A stretch of DNA of 6,988 bases from DHVE2 group archaeon (GTDB lineage Archaea > Thermoplasmatota > Thermoplasmata > Thermoplasmatales > Aciduliprofundaceae). The position numbers and the translations under genes are program-made. The notes below the pieces were generated by a model. That model was given only the letters and a program-made list of their open reading frames with translations. It ran no database searches and was not told where the DNA came from. Shown here piece by piece: positions 1-6,282 of the stretch; positions within the stretch are counted from its first letter, which is position 1; each line of letters opens with the position of its first letter. The stretch is from assembly GCA_015522955.1 (NCBI GenBank), contig WALG01000109.1:1-6988 (forward strand), given 5' to 3'.

Positions 1-1694
1 CGAATCATGGCCTCCAGTTGCCTGGGCGTAATCGCGATTGCATGGGTTTCCTCGTACATTCTACGAGTTTCTACATATTTAGTGCGCAGCATTTCTATAG
101 CCTCGTCGCTAAGTCGCGGAATCACGTTTCTCTTCGCATAGGCCACATATTTGCGAAAGAACTCAGGTTCCACCTTTGGAGTGTACTGCTCTGCAAGCAC
201 GCTCTCCTCCTCCTCAACCATGAGCATCTCACCTACAAGATGTGCGTTGAGAATATGGTCCGCAAGAGCACGGTCCCGCTCCACATTGGGCACATCTATT
301 ATTTTGAATATAACGTCGAATCTTGAGAGCAGAGGCGTGGGTAAATCAATCTGCTCCACCAGAGGCTTGTTAGGATTGAATCTTCCATATTTTGGGTTTG
401 CAGCCCCGAGAATTGAGCATCTTGCCATAAGCGTTGCGTATATACCCGCCTTTGTAACTGCGATTATCTGCTGCTCCATGGCCTGATAGATGGAGTCACG
501 GTCTGTGGAACTCATCTTGTCAATTTCGTCTATGGCGGCAAGTCCCATATCCGCAAGAACTAAAGCACCGGCCTCCAGTGTCCACCTTCCATTCTCATCT
601 CTCACTGCGGTGGCCGTTAAGCCAGCCGCCGAAGAGCCCTTGCCAGAAGTATATATTCCCCTGGGTGCAAGTTGAGCCATATACTGCAGCAACTGTGACT
701 TTGCGGTGCCCGGATCGCCCACCATGAGAATGTGAATATCACCCCTTATTCTCGTACCGTCCTTCATCTTCTTGGGCACTCCGCCAAACATCTGAAGAAG
801 CAATGCTTCCTTTTCAATCTTCATCCCGTAAATTGTGGGTGCAATAGTATCACGCAGTTTTTCAATTATATCACCCTTTCTTGCTTCCTCCCTTATACGC
901 TCCTCGTCCTCCTCCGTAATCTCAATACTCTCAAGTTCCTTCTTCTCCTTGTCTATGCTCACCACATCCAGAAATATATCAAACTCCGTGATTTTCACAT
1001 TTCCAAAGAGTCTTTGCTCCTTTGGGCGCAGAATTCCATTGAGCACAACCCTGTCACCGGGCACCAGTAGCCCAGCAAGGTCATCCTCCAGATACGCTGC
1101 CAGTCTCTGAGGCTGTTCTCCGCCCCTCAGATTCTCCGGATTCTCCTGTATCTCTATGCGCTGGGTATCCACAAAAGTTGAGCGTTTAATATCAAGGGTG
1201 AATCTTATGGTGGGCTTGTTCTTTCCGCAGTGGGCACACTTAGACGGTTCTAATAATCGTGTGCCATCCTGCTCTTTGTAGGTCACTCCACCACAATCGC
1301 TGCACACAAACGCTCCCAATTTCAGTTTGGGACGGACCTCAGTGACTTTTCTTATTATGCCCTCGATGCTCATAAACTGCTCAAGATGCACGCTTCTAAG
1401 GTCTCTTATATCCCTGCGCCTGTCCCTGGGCAGATTATCCACACGGAGGTGTATCTTCAAATCCTCGTTGAGATAATCACCTATGGCCTCCTCTCCCTGC
1501 TTCAGATACTCATCGGGATTCTTGAGAAAATCTTCCGCAAACTCTGGATTGTACTCCACAAGATTTGCAAAATGCACATAGAGACTGCGCTCATCCGGGT
1601 ACTCATCCACTATACGCGAGAGTGTGAGTCCGTAGTCGGTTTTGGAGAAAAAATCAAGCCACAGGGACTTGATTTCCGGCGGGGTGTACTTCAT
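1..1694 (-). CDS. mcm: Replicative MCM DNA helicase, C-terminus cut by window edge
   Basis: This is the ATP-driven hexameric helicase that unwinds DNA ahead of the archaeal replication fork. I read 564 residues from ATG at 1694 to the left edge without a stop. The N-terminal domain carries a C4 zinc site: C131/C134 (CSDC) and C153/C156 (CAHC). The AAA+ core shows Walker A GDPGTAKS at about 326-333 (K332), Walker B with D389/E390 in AAIDEID, sensor 1 N433 in AANPKYGRF, and the arginine finger R458 in LLSRFD. The last visible motif, TPRQLEA, is the sensor-2 region. Archaeal MCMs are usually about 650-700 residues, so roughly the last 100 or more, normally including the winged helix, lie outside. 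No intein interrupts the P-loop. The gene diverges from the RNase-pelA pair, and its promoter is placed so that transcription would begin at or next to the ATG. Identification is firm. Confidence 0.97.
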   Translation of the reverse strand, partial: MKYTPPEIKSLWLDFFSKTDYGLTLSRIVDEYPDERSLYVHFANLVEYNPEFAEDFLKNPDEYLKQGEEAIGDYLNEDLKIHLRVDNLPRDRRRDIRDLRSVHLEQFMSIEGIIRKVTEVRPKLKLGAFVCSDCGGVTYKEQDGTRLLEPSKCAHCGKNKPTIRFTLDIKRSTFVDTQRIEIQENPENLRGGEQPQRLAAYLEDDLAGLLVPGDRVVLNGILRPKEQRLFGNVKITEFDIFLDVVSIDKEKKELESIEITEEDEERIREEARKGDIIEKLRDTIAPTIYGMKIEKEALLLQMFGGVPKKMKDGTRIRGDIHILMVGDPGTAKSQLLQYMAQLAPRGIYTSGKGSSAAGLTATAVRDENGRWTLEAGALVLADMGLAAIDEIDKMSSTDRDSIYQAMEQQIIAVTKAGIYATLMARCSILGAANPKYGRFNPNKPLVEQIDLPTPLLSRFDVIFKIIDVPNVERDRALADHILNAHLVGEMLMVEEEESVLAEQYTPKVEPEFFRKYVAYAKRNVIPRLSDEAIEMLRTKYVETRRMYEETHAIAITPRQLEAMI

Positions 1695-1701
1695 CGTTAA
1701 C

Positions 1702-1735
1702 CCATGGTAATCTGAGATAAAAAGATTTTACATGG
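1702..1735. repeat. Imperfect inverted repeat over the mcm promoter
   Basis: The left arm CCATGGTAATCT (1702-1713) and the right arm AGATTTTACATGG (1723-1735) pair as CCATG...AATCT with a small mismatch in the middle. They are separated by 9 bases. The repeat spans the predicted TATA/BRE of mcm, so a dimeric regulator bound here would block TBP/TFB. Operator function is inference; the symmetry is seen in the sequence. Confidence 0.4.
1716..1731 (-). promoter_or_regulatory. Predicted BRE/TATA promoter of mcm
   Basis: On the minus strand the sequence reads GTAAAAT followed by CTTTTTATC, a plausible TFB-recognition element plus TATA box. The box centre is about 26 bases upstream of the mcm ATG, which puts the expected transcription start at or next to the start codon, so the mRNA would be leaderless. 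Consistent with that, I see no Shine-Dalgarno sequence in front of this ATG. Inferred from spacing and composition only. Confidence 0.6.
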
Positions 1736-1740
1736 CATCT

Positions 1741-1755
1741 GAAAATGCTTTATAA
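1741..1755 (+). promoter_or_regulatory. Predicted BRE/TATA promoter of the RNase-pelA pair
   Basis: GAAAAT (1741-1746) followed by CTTTATAA (1748-1755) resembles an archaeal BRE plus TATA box. The box centre lies about 24 bases before the GTG at 1776, so the transcript should start at or next to that codon. This matches the lack of a Shine-Dalgarno sequence there. It mirrors the layout of the divergent mcm promoter. Inferred from spacing and composition. Confidence 0.65.
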
Positions 1756-1775
1756 TTTCCCGCATATATGGGTAT

Positions 1776-2240
1776 GTGAAATTTCTCGTTGACCATATGC
1801 TGGGAAAACTGGCGAAGTATCTGCGTTTCATGGGCTATGATACATTCTATCCCCCGAGCAGCATGAGCGATGAGGAAATAATAAGAATAGGTAGAGAAGA
1901 AGGACGGATAATAATCACCAGAGACCGAGAACTTGCCCACCGTGGAAACGGTGTATTTGTAGAAAGCGATAACTATGAGGAGCAACTGCGGTTTATGATA
2001 AAAAAATTCAATCTTAGCACGGAGAATATGCTCTCCAGATGCTCCATCTGCAACACTCCACTAGTACAGATGCCCAAGGAGAAAGTTCGCGATAAAGTGC
2101 CTGAGTATGTGTATGAGCATACCAACGAGTTTTATCTGTGCCCGAATTGTGGAAAGATATACTGGTACGGCACCCATACAGAAAGAATTAAAGAGAAGAT
2201 AAAGCGCATTGAGAGAGAGGCGAAGGAACATGAAGATTGA
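1776..2240 (+). CDS. Mut7-C (DUF82) PIN-like RNase with zinc ribbon
   Basis: A 154-residue protein of the Mut7-C RNase family (DUF82), predicted to be a metal-dependent ribonuclease related to PIN domains. The N-terminus has the family signature LVDHMLGKLAKYLRFMGYDT (about 4-23) with acidic D6. A second acidic motif, TRDREL, sits at 48-53 (D50, E52). The C-terminal part is a zinc ribbon, C89xxC92 and C122xxC125, followed by the conserved WYGTH (130-134) before a basic helix. Length is normal for the stand-alone archaeal form. The start is GTG at 1776: the family-typical KFLVD follows directly, and a TATA box sits at leaderless spacing. An ATG at 1774 is out of frame and stops at once. The 3' end overlaps pelA by 11 bases, so the two are co-transcribed and probably translationally coupled. 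The RNA substrate is unknown. Confidence 0.88.
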   Translation: MKFLVDHMLGKLAKYLRFMGYDTFYPPSSMSDEEIIRIGREEGRIIITRDRELAHRGNGVFVESDNYEEQLRFMIKKFNLSTENMLSRCSICNTPLVQMPKEKVRDKVPEYVYEHTNEFYLCPNCGKIYWYGTHTERIKEKIKRIEREAKEHED

Positions 2241-3225
2241 AGAGAAAGAAAACAACGAGGTATCCATTCGCATTGATAATCTTGATGACCTCTGGTACCT
2301 GAGCAACGTGCTCGTCCCCGGAGACCTTGTATTCGGCACCGTTTATCGCAAAGATACCCAGACCTCGGATATGAAGAGAGCAAAGAAGGCCGAAAGGAAA
2401 AAAATAAGGGTGGGAATTAGAGTTCGAAAGATAGAGTTTCAGGAATTTGCAGACCGATTGCGAATTCTTGGCATAATTGAGAGAGGCCCTGAGGATTATC
2501 TGGGTATGCACCAATCCATAAATGTGGGTATTGGAGATGAAATCTCTGTGGTAAAAGAGTTCAGCAGAGAGGAAAAAGCGCTTTTAGAGGAGGCTGTTGA
2601 GAATTCTAAAAAACCACTTATATATTTTCTGGGTCTGGAGCATGGTCTGGCCACCATAGCAGTCCTGAGAAGTTACGGGTTGCAGGAATTGACCTCCCTA
2701 AGAAAGAGGGGCGATGAGGATGAAGAATTCTTCGGAGAGGTGCTTGGTGTTCTTGAGGATTCATGGAACTCTTCCTTTCCCCTCGTAATTCTTGGCCCTG
2801 GATTCTACAAAGAGAACTTTGTGAACTTTGCCAGGGAGAAACTTGAAAATTATGTGATGGTACAGGCATCCCACGGGGATATGAGAGGAATATATGAGGT
2901 TCTCAAATCGGGAACATTGGATAAACTGCTCAAGGAACATCGTGTAGCCAGAGAAGAGCAACTGGTTAACACGCTTCTTGAAGAGATAAAAAAGGAGGGA
3001 CTCTATGCATATGGAGAAAAAGAGGTAAAGAAATATCTTGAGATGGGCGCTGTGGAGAAACTGTTAGTAGTGGATAAAAAGTTCAGAGAGGTGCAGGAAC
3101 TCCTTGATCTGGCTCTTCACAGCGGGGCCGAGGTACACATAATAAGCACATCTCACGAATCTGGTAAGATTCTGCAGAATTTAGGGGGCGTTGCGGCGCT
3201 TCTTCGATTCAGGCCTCAGAATTAG
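2230..3225 (+). CDS. pelA: Pelota (aPelota/Dom34 homologue), ribosome-rescue factor
   Basis: Pelota binds stalled ribosomes with aEF1A and, with ABCE1, splits them so that stuck mRNAs can be released. The 331 residues fit the three-domain family: an Lsm/SH3-like N-domain (about 1-125, with NLDDLWYL and PGDLVFGTVYR), an eRF1-like central domain (about 126-250, with ILGPGFYKENF at 187-197), and a C-domain (about 251-331, with YGEKEV, MGAVEKLLV and LGGVAALLRF). There is no GGQ motif, which separates it from the release factor aRF1. I chose ATG at 2230 over the in-frame TTG at 2209 because Pelota normally opens MKI and a purine-rich GAGAGAGG lies about 9 bases upstream inside the RNase gene. The length is at the short end for archaea. 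The 3' end overlaps the opposing membrane-protein gene by 45 bases. Thermoplasma Pelota was reported to have weak nuclease activity; whether this one does cannot be seen here. Confidence 0.96.
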   Translation: MKIEEKENNEVSIRIDNLDDLWYLSNVLVPGDLVFGTVYRKDTQTSDMKRAKKAERKKIRVGIRVRKIEFQEFADRLRILGIIERGPEDYLGMHQSINVGIGDEISVVKEFSREEKALLEEAVENSKKPLIYFLGLEHGLATIAVLRSYGLQELTSLRKRGDEDEEFFGEVLGVLEDSWNSSFPLVILGPGFYKENFVNFAREKLENYVMVQASHGDMRGIYEVLKSGTLDKLLKEHRVAREEQLVNTLLEEIKKEGLYAYGEKEVKKYLEMGAVEKLLVVDKKFREVQELLDLALHSGAEVHIISTSHESGKILQNLGGVAALLRFRPQN

Positions 3226-3687
3226 GTAGAGCATGAAGAGTATTAGAGCCATCAGAGCAATAGCACCCCACAACCCGTATCCAATGGGATAGTACATAAA
3301 GAGATACACCGAAAGATAGCCCAGTGCACTTGCGAGAATTACATAAATTACAGTATCTCTATGAATCATTTCATATTTGTTTTTGAATCTCAACATATAC
3401 ATATGCAGGAGAAGCAGAGTAAGGAGCATGTATCCCACTCCTATAGTCTCCATGGAGTAGGGATTGTAAAACTGCATGGCAAGTGGAAGTGTTAAAAGTG
3501 CCATTAAATTATATCCATAAAATAAAAGGTCATCCTTTATTATTCTCCAGAGAAGTAAAAGCACAAGAGTGGCCCCAATACCTCCGAGTACCAAAACAAG
3601 TACACGATAATGGGGCCATACAAGAAGAGGCAGAATACCAAGATAGAGGTAAAGAAAAAACCAGGATGCATATTTTATGCGATTCAT
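3181..3687 (-). CDS. Six-helix integral membrane protein, unknown function
   Basis: I do not recognise a family for this 168-residue protein. It is almost entirely hydrophobic, with six likely transmembrane helices at about 9-25, 29-47, 54-74, 81-99, 112-132 and 136-157. A basic tail (RPESKKRRNAP) follows the last helix, which suggests a cytoplasmic C-terminus. Loops are very short and I see no catalytic motif. It is the last gene of the MoxR-DUF58 operon: its ATG overlaps the DUF58 stop as ATGA, with an AGGTGAT ribosome binding site just upstream. It is therefore probably a membrane partner of that system. The final 14 codons and stop are antisense, in codon register, to the end of pelA. Function unknown; co-operation with MoxR-DUF58 is inferred from position. 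Confidence 0.8.
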   Translation of the reverse strand: MNRIKYASWFFLYLYLGILPLLVWPHYRVLVLVLGGIGATLVLLLLWRIIKDDLLFYGYNLMALLTLPLAMQFYNPYSMETIGVGYMLLTLLLLHMYMLRFKNKYEMIHRDTVIYVILASALGYLSVYLFMYYPIGYGLWGAIALMALILFMLYLILRPESKKRRNAP

Positions 3688-4859
3688 CTCATCACCTTAA
3701 GTATGGATGTGAGGGGGTATCGAATATCCCAGTCAACTACACGGGCATACAGCATAAGCCTCCGCAGCCTGACCATTCTTTCAGCCCTGAGAATACGAGA
3801 GGCAAGGTCCTCGCCCTCCCCAACAAGAGTGGGTGAGATAACCAGAATATCATAGCCCCTGGCCAGAAGTTCCACCACAGCGTCATCAATGTCCCAGGAT
3901 AGCAACGGAGAAATAAGAATAACAAATGAATTTAGAGGAAAGAATCGAGATACTATGAATTTGCCGTAATCAAAGGGAAGCGCGCTTAATTTTTTGCTTC
4001 TAACATAGAGGAGCCGGTCAAATATGAGGTACATTGCTCTCTTACCATAGGTTGGATATATCCAGTCAACTCCCTTGCCGATAATCACTAATCCCACACG
4101 GCTTCTGGTTCTGGATAGATACGTGGCGATTGTTGCGGCAGCACGCACCGATGCATTTAGCAATCTCTCATATTCACCTGCTCCTTTGTAGAATCTGCGA
4201 ACATCAAGTAGAATCACCGTATCTCCAGTTCTCTCACTCTCATACTCATTGACCATGAGGCGGTCAGTTCGGGCTGTTGCCTTCCAGTTTATATGCCGCA
4301 TCGAGTCCCCCGGCACGTACTCCCTTATATCCGTAAACTCGAGTCCAATTCCTTTTCTGCGAGAAGGATAGTCACCCAGTATCGTTCTGGTTTTACGAGG
4401 AGTTATACGCAGTTTTCTCATATACTCTATTCGGGGATACACTCGAAGTTCTCCCCTATCTTTTTTATTCTTTACAAAAACTTTCATACCCAGCGGGTCT
4501 TCAACATAGATATTCATCTTTCTAAACTTTATCATCCCAAATTTATCCAGTGTTACATTCTTTTTTATTTCTTTCTTTTTTCGGCAATATCCTGTTAGGG
4601 TGTTTACTTCATCCTTCACATGATAATATCCCTTACCCTTAAGAGAATAATAAAATTCAACTTTATTGCCCTCCACATACCTCTTCTCCTCAAAGGCTCT
4701 TTTCACAGCGATGAAAGGCTCACCCCAGAGTTCAGAGAGAAGCACAAGCCATATAATTGGCAGAGATAGAAATATGGGTAGCGGAGAGAGCATAACAAAG
4801 GAGAAGAATATCATTACCACGAAGTACATCACCATGGCGAAGAAGTGGAGACTCCGCAT
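3684..4859 (-). CDS. DUF58 membrane-anchored VWA-like protein
   Basis: A 391-residue DUF58 protein (COG1721), the usual partner of MoxR ATPases. Two N-terminal helices (about 5-23 and 26-44) anchor it. A beta-rich region follows, with the family-typical EDPLGM (120-125). The DUF58 signature runs from about 172 to 207, with GLEFTDIREYVPGD, HINWKATAR and VNEYE. The C-terminal part looks like a von Willebrand A fold whose metal site is degenerate: strand VILLDVRRF (215-223) keeps D219, but the DxSxS serines are replaced, so normal MIDAS metal binding is doubtful. I chose ATG at 4859, 2 bases after the moxR stop, because AAAGGTGTGAG gives a ribosome binding site at good distance and the membrane helix follows at once. 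An upstream in-frame start at 4934 would add a polar extension lying inside moxR. The stop overlaps the next gene as ATGA. Molecular activity is not established for the family. Confidence 0.93.
   Translation of the reverse strand: MRSLHFFAMVMYFVVMIFFSFVMLSPLPIFLSLPIIWLVLLSELWGEPFIAVKRAFEEKRYVEGNKVEFYYSLKGKGYYHVKDEVNTLTGYCRKKKEIKKNVTLDKFGMIKFRKMNIYVEDPLGMKVFVKNKKDRGELRVYPRIEYMRKLRITPRKTRTILGDYPSRRKGIGLEFTDIREYVPGDSMRHINWKATARTDRLMVNEYESERTGDTVILLDVRRFYKGAGEYERLLNASVRAAATIATYLSRTRSRVGLVIIGKGVDWIYPTYGKRAMYLIFDRLLYVRSKKLSALPFDYGKFIVSRFFPLNSFVILISPLLSWDIDDAVVELLARGYDILVISPTLVGEGEDLASRILRAERMVRLRRLMLYARVVDWDIRYPLTSILKVMR
3691..3697 (-). promoter_or_regulatory. Ribosome binding site of the six-helix protein gene
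   Basis: On the minus strand AGGTGAT lies 3 bases before the ATG at 3687, with GG about 7 bases upstream of it. It closely matches the archaeal anti-Shine-Dalgarno complement GGAGGTGAT and sits within the last codons of the DUF58 gene. It supports this start and coupled translation. Confidence 0.6.
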
Positions 4860-4860
4860 C

Positions 4861-4871
4861 CTCACACCTTT
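4861..4871 (-). promoter_or_regulatory. Ribosome binding site that decides the DUF58 start
   Basis: On the minus strand AAAGGTGTGAG spans the end of moxR, with GG 7 bases before the ATG at 4859. The same GG-to-ATG gap is seen at the moxR and six-helix gene starts. This favours ATG 4859 over the in-frame GTG at 4865 and the far-upstream start at 4934. Confidence 0.55.
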
Positions 4872-5794
4872 GGTACCGGGACTTTTTTCAGGATGTCCTC
4901 TAGTACGTCCTCTGGCCTGACTCCCCGAATCCATGGCTCCGGTTTGAGAATTATTCTGTGCACCAGTGCAATCCTGGTAACGCTCTTTACATCATCGGGA
5001 ACCACATAATCACGTCCGTAAACCAGTGCACGGGCCCTTGAAAGTTTTAAAAGTGCAATTGTTCCTCTCGGGCTTGCACCCACCTCCACCTGGGTATGTG
5101 TCCTTGTGGCCCGGGCTATGCGCACCATGTAATCCATCACATCGTTATCCACAAAAACATTCTCCACCTTTTTACGCATCTCCAATATATCCTCCTTGGT
5201 TACCACACGATTAAGTGGGATCTCATCTCTTTTCCACAGTATTCTGCGGCGCAGTATCTCAATTTCATCCTCCTTGCTCGGATAGCCCACCTTGAGTTTT
5301 ACAAGAAAACGGTCAAGTTGAGCCTCTGGAAGAGGATAAGTGCCCTCATACTCAATAGGGTTCTGGGTTGCTATGACCACAAAGGGCTCTTCCAGTTTAT
5401 AGGTCTCGCCCTCCACAGTTACCTGTTTCTCCTGCATCGCTTCTAACAGTGCCGCCTGAGTTTTGGGTGGACTTCTGTTGATCTCATCCGCAAGCAGTAT
5501 ATTGGTAAACACGGGACCCTTCAGAAACTCAAAATCTCCAGTACGGCGGTTGTATATATACGCGCCTGTAATATCCGAAGGCAAGAGATCCGGGGTAAAC
5601 TGCACCCTTTTGAAATCACAGCCCAGGGTCTGTGCAAAGGAACGCACTATCAGAGTCTTGGCAAGACCCGGATTGTCCTCAAAAAGTATGTGGCCACCTG
5701 CAAGTATCGTGTAGAGAACCTGCCTGAGAACCTCGTCCTTTCCCACAATTACCTTTTTCACCTCTTCTATTATCTTCTCCATTTTTTCGCTCAT
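4862..5794 (-). CDS. moxR: MoxR-family AAA+ ATPase
   Basis: A 310-residue MoxR ATPase (COG0714, AAA_3), full length for the family and soluble. Such ATPases are thought to act as chaperones that remodel or activate partner proteins, often VWA or DUF58 proteins. Walker A is DNPGLAKT at 40-47 (K46, T47). Its first and sixth positions differ from the textbook GxxGxGKT, but PGLAKT-type P-loops occur in MoxR and MCM ATPases, so I consider it active. Walker B is ILLADE (99-104, D103/E104). Sensor 1 is N145 in the family signature ATQNPIEYEGTYPLPEAQLD (142-161). An arginine in LDRF (R162) follows, and sensor 2 is GASPRG (R243). The ATG at 5794 overlaps the preceding stop as ATGA, behind a strong GGAGGCGATG. 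DUF58 follows 2 bases after the stop, the classic pairing. The client protein is unknown. Confidence 0.96.
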   Translation of the reverse strand: MSEKMEKIIEEVKKVIVGKDEVLRQVLYTILAGGHILFEDNPGLAKTLIVRSFAQTLGCDFKRVQFTPDLLPSDITGAYIYNRRTGDFEFLKGPVFTNILLADEINRSPPKTQAALLEAMQEKQVTVEGETYKLEEPFVVIATQNPIEYEGTYPLPEAQLDRFLVKLKVGYPSKEDEIEILRRRILWKRDEIPLNRVVTKEDILEMRKKVENVFVDNDVMDYMVRIARATRTHTQVEVGASPRGTIALLKLSRARALVYGRDYVVPDDVKSVTRIALVHRIILKPEPWIRGVRPEDVLEDILKKVPVPKV

Positions 5795-6282
5795 TTCATC
5801 GCCTCCATAACCTCGTTTATCTCCTTCAAAAACCGCTCTCTGGGAAGCACAGTTTTCAAATCATGCCTCCTTTTGAACATGTTCGCCACAATTTTGCCCC
5901 TTTCCCCCAGATATTTTCTCATATAACCTGTATTTTCCAGATTCTTCCGTATCTCCCGCTCCGGGATCCCATACCTTATGCTCAGCGCAACCACAAGCGA
6001 ATTCACTATTCTGAGTTCCACGTCCCTCTGAGCCACCGCATTACCCTTGAGTGCCTTGTTCGTTACATCTCGAAAATGCTGCACGTCCTCGCCAACGCCC
6101 AGAGTCTCCTCTTTCTTTTCCATCGGAAAACGGGTATAGTACCTTGCGGTCAGAATAAGCGGGATATAGAGCAGAGAGAAGAGCATAGCCACAAGTGCAT
6201 AGGCATCTATGGAGAAAAATGCCAGAAATGAGAACATGAGAAGTATCACAAAATAGATAAATATATCATTTTTCCATCTCAT
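5791..6282 (-). CDS. Two-helix membrane protein of the MoxR-DUF58 operon, unknown function
   Basis: A 163-residue protein I cannot place in a named family. Two hydrophobic helices lie near the N-terminus (about 7-24 and 27-46) with a short IDAY loop. Basic residues come before the first helix and after the second (RYYTRF), so both ends are likely cytoplasmic. The rest, about 65-163, is a charged, mostly helical domain containing SIRYGIPEREIRKNLENTGY and a basic FKRRHDLK region. No enzyme motif is seen. Its ATG at 6282 lies within the last 17 bases of the DUF4129 gene, behind GGAGGCGAT, and its stop overlaps moxR as ATGA. The tight insertion between DUF4129 and moxR suggests a dedicated subunit linking membrane and ATPase components. 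That role is inference. Confidence 0.8.
   Translation of the reverse strand: MRWKNDIFIYFVILLMFSFLAFFSIDAYALVAMLFSLLYIPLILTARYYTRFPMEKKEETLGVGEDVQHFRDVTNKALKGNAVAQRDVELRIVNSLVVALSIRYGIPEREIRKNLENTGYMRKYLGERGKIVANMFKRRHDLKTVLPRERFLKEINEVMEAMK
5797..5806 (-). promoter_or_regulatory. Strong ribosome binding site of moxR
   Basis: Minus-strand GGAGGCGATG has its GGAGG 7 bases before the moxR ATG and differs from the full anti-Shine-Dalgarno complement GGAGGTGATC at only two positions. It lies in the last codons of the preceding gene, where it encodes the MEAMK tail. It confirms the start at 5794. Confidence 0.7.

Noticed and set aside
18..1110. Several plus-strand open frames of 60-112 codons
   Set aside because: They are antisense to conserved MCM motifs, have no promoter or ribosome binding site and look like shadows of the helicase gene.
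2209..2229. TTG start for pelA at 2209
   Set aside because: It adds seven arginine-rich residues not typical of Pelota and overlaps the ribosome binding site of the ATG at 2230.
4860..4934. Longer DUF58 start at 4934 giving 416 residues
   Set aside because: The extra 25 residues are polar and lie inside moxR; ATG 4859 has a better ribosome binding site and leads directly into the first membrane helix.
5651..5677. Broken Walker A in MoxR because it reads DNPGLAKT
   Set aside because: Lysine and threonine are intact, the glycine before LAKT is present, Walker B and sensors are complete, and similar P-loops occur in the MoxR and MCM families.
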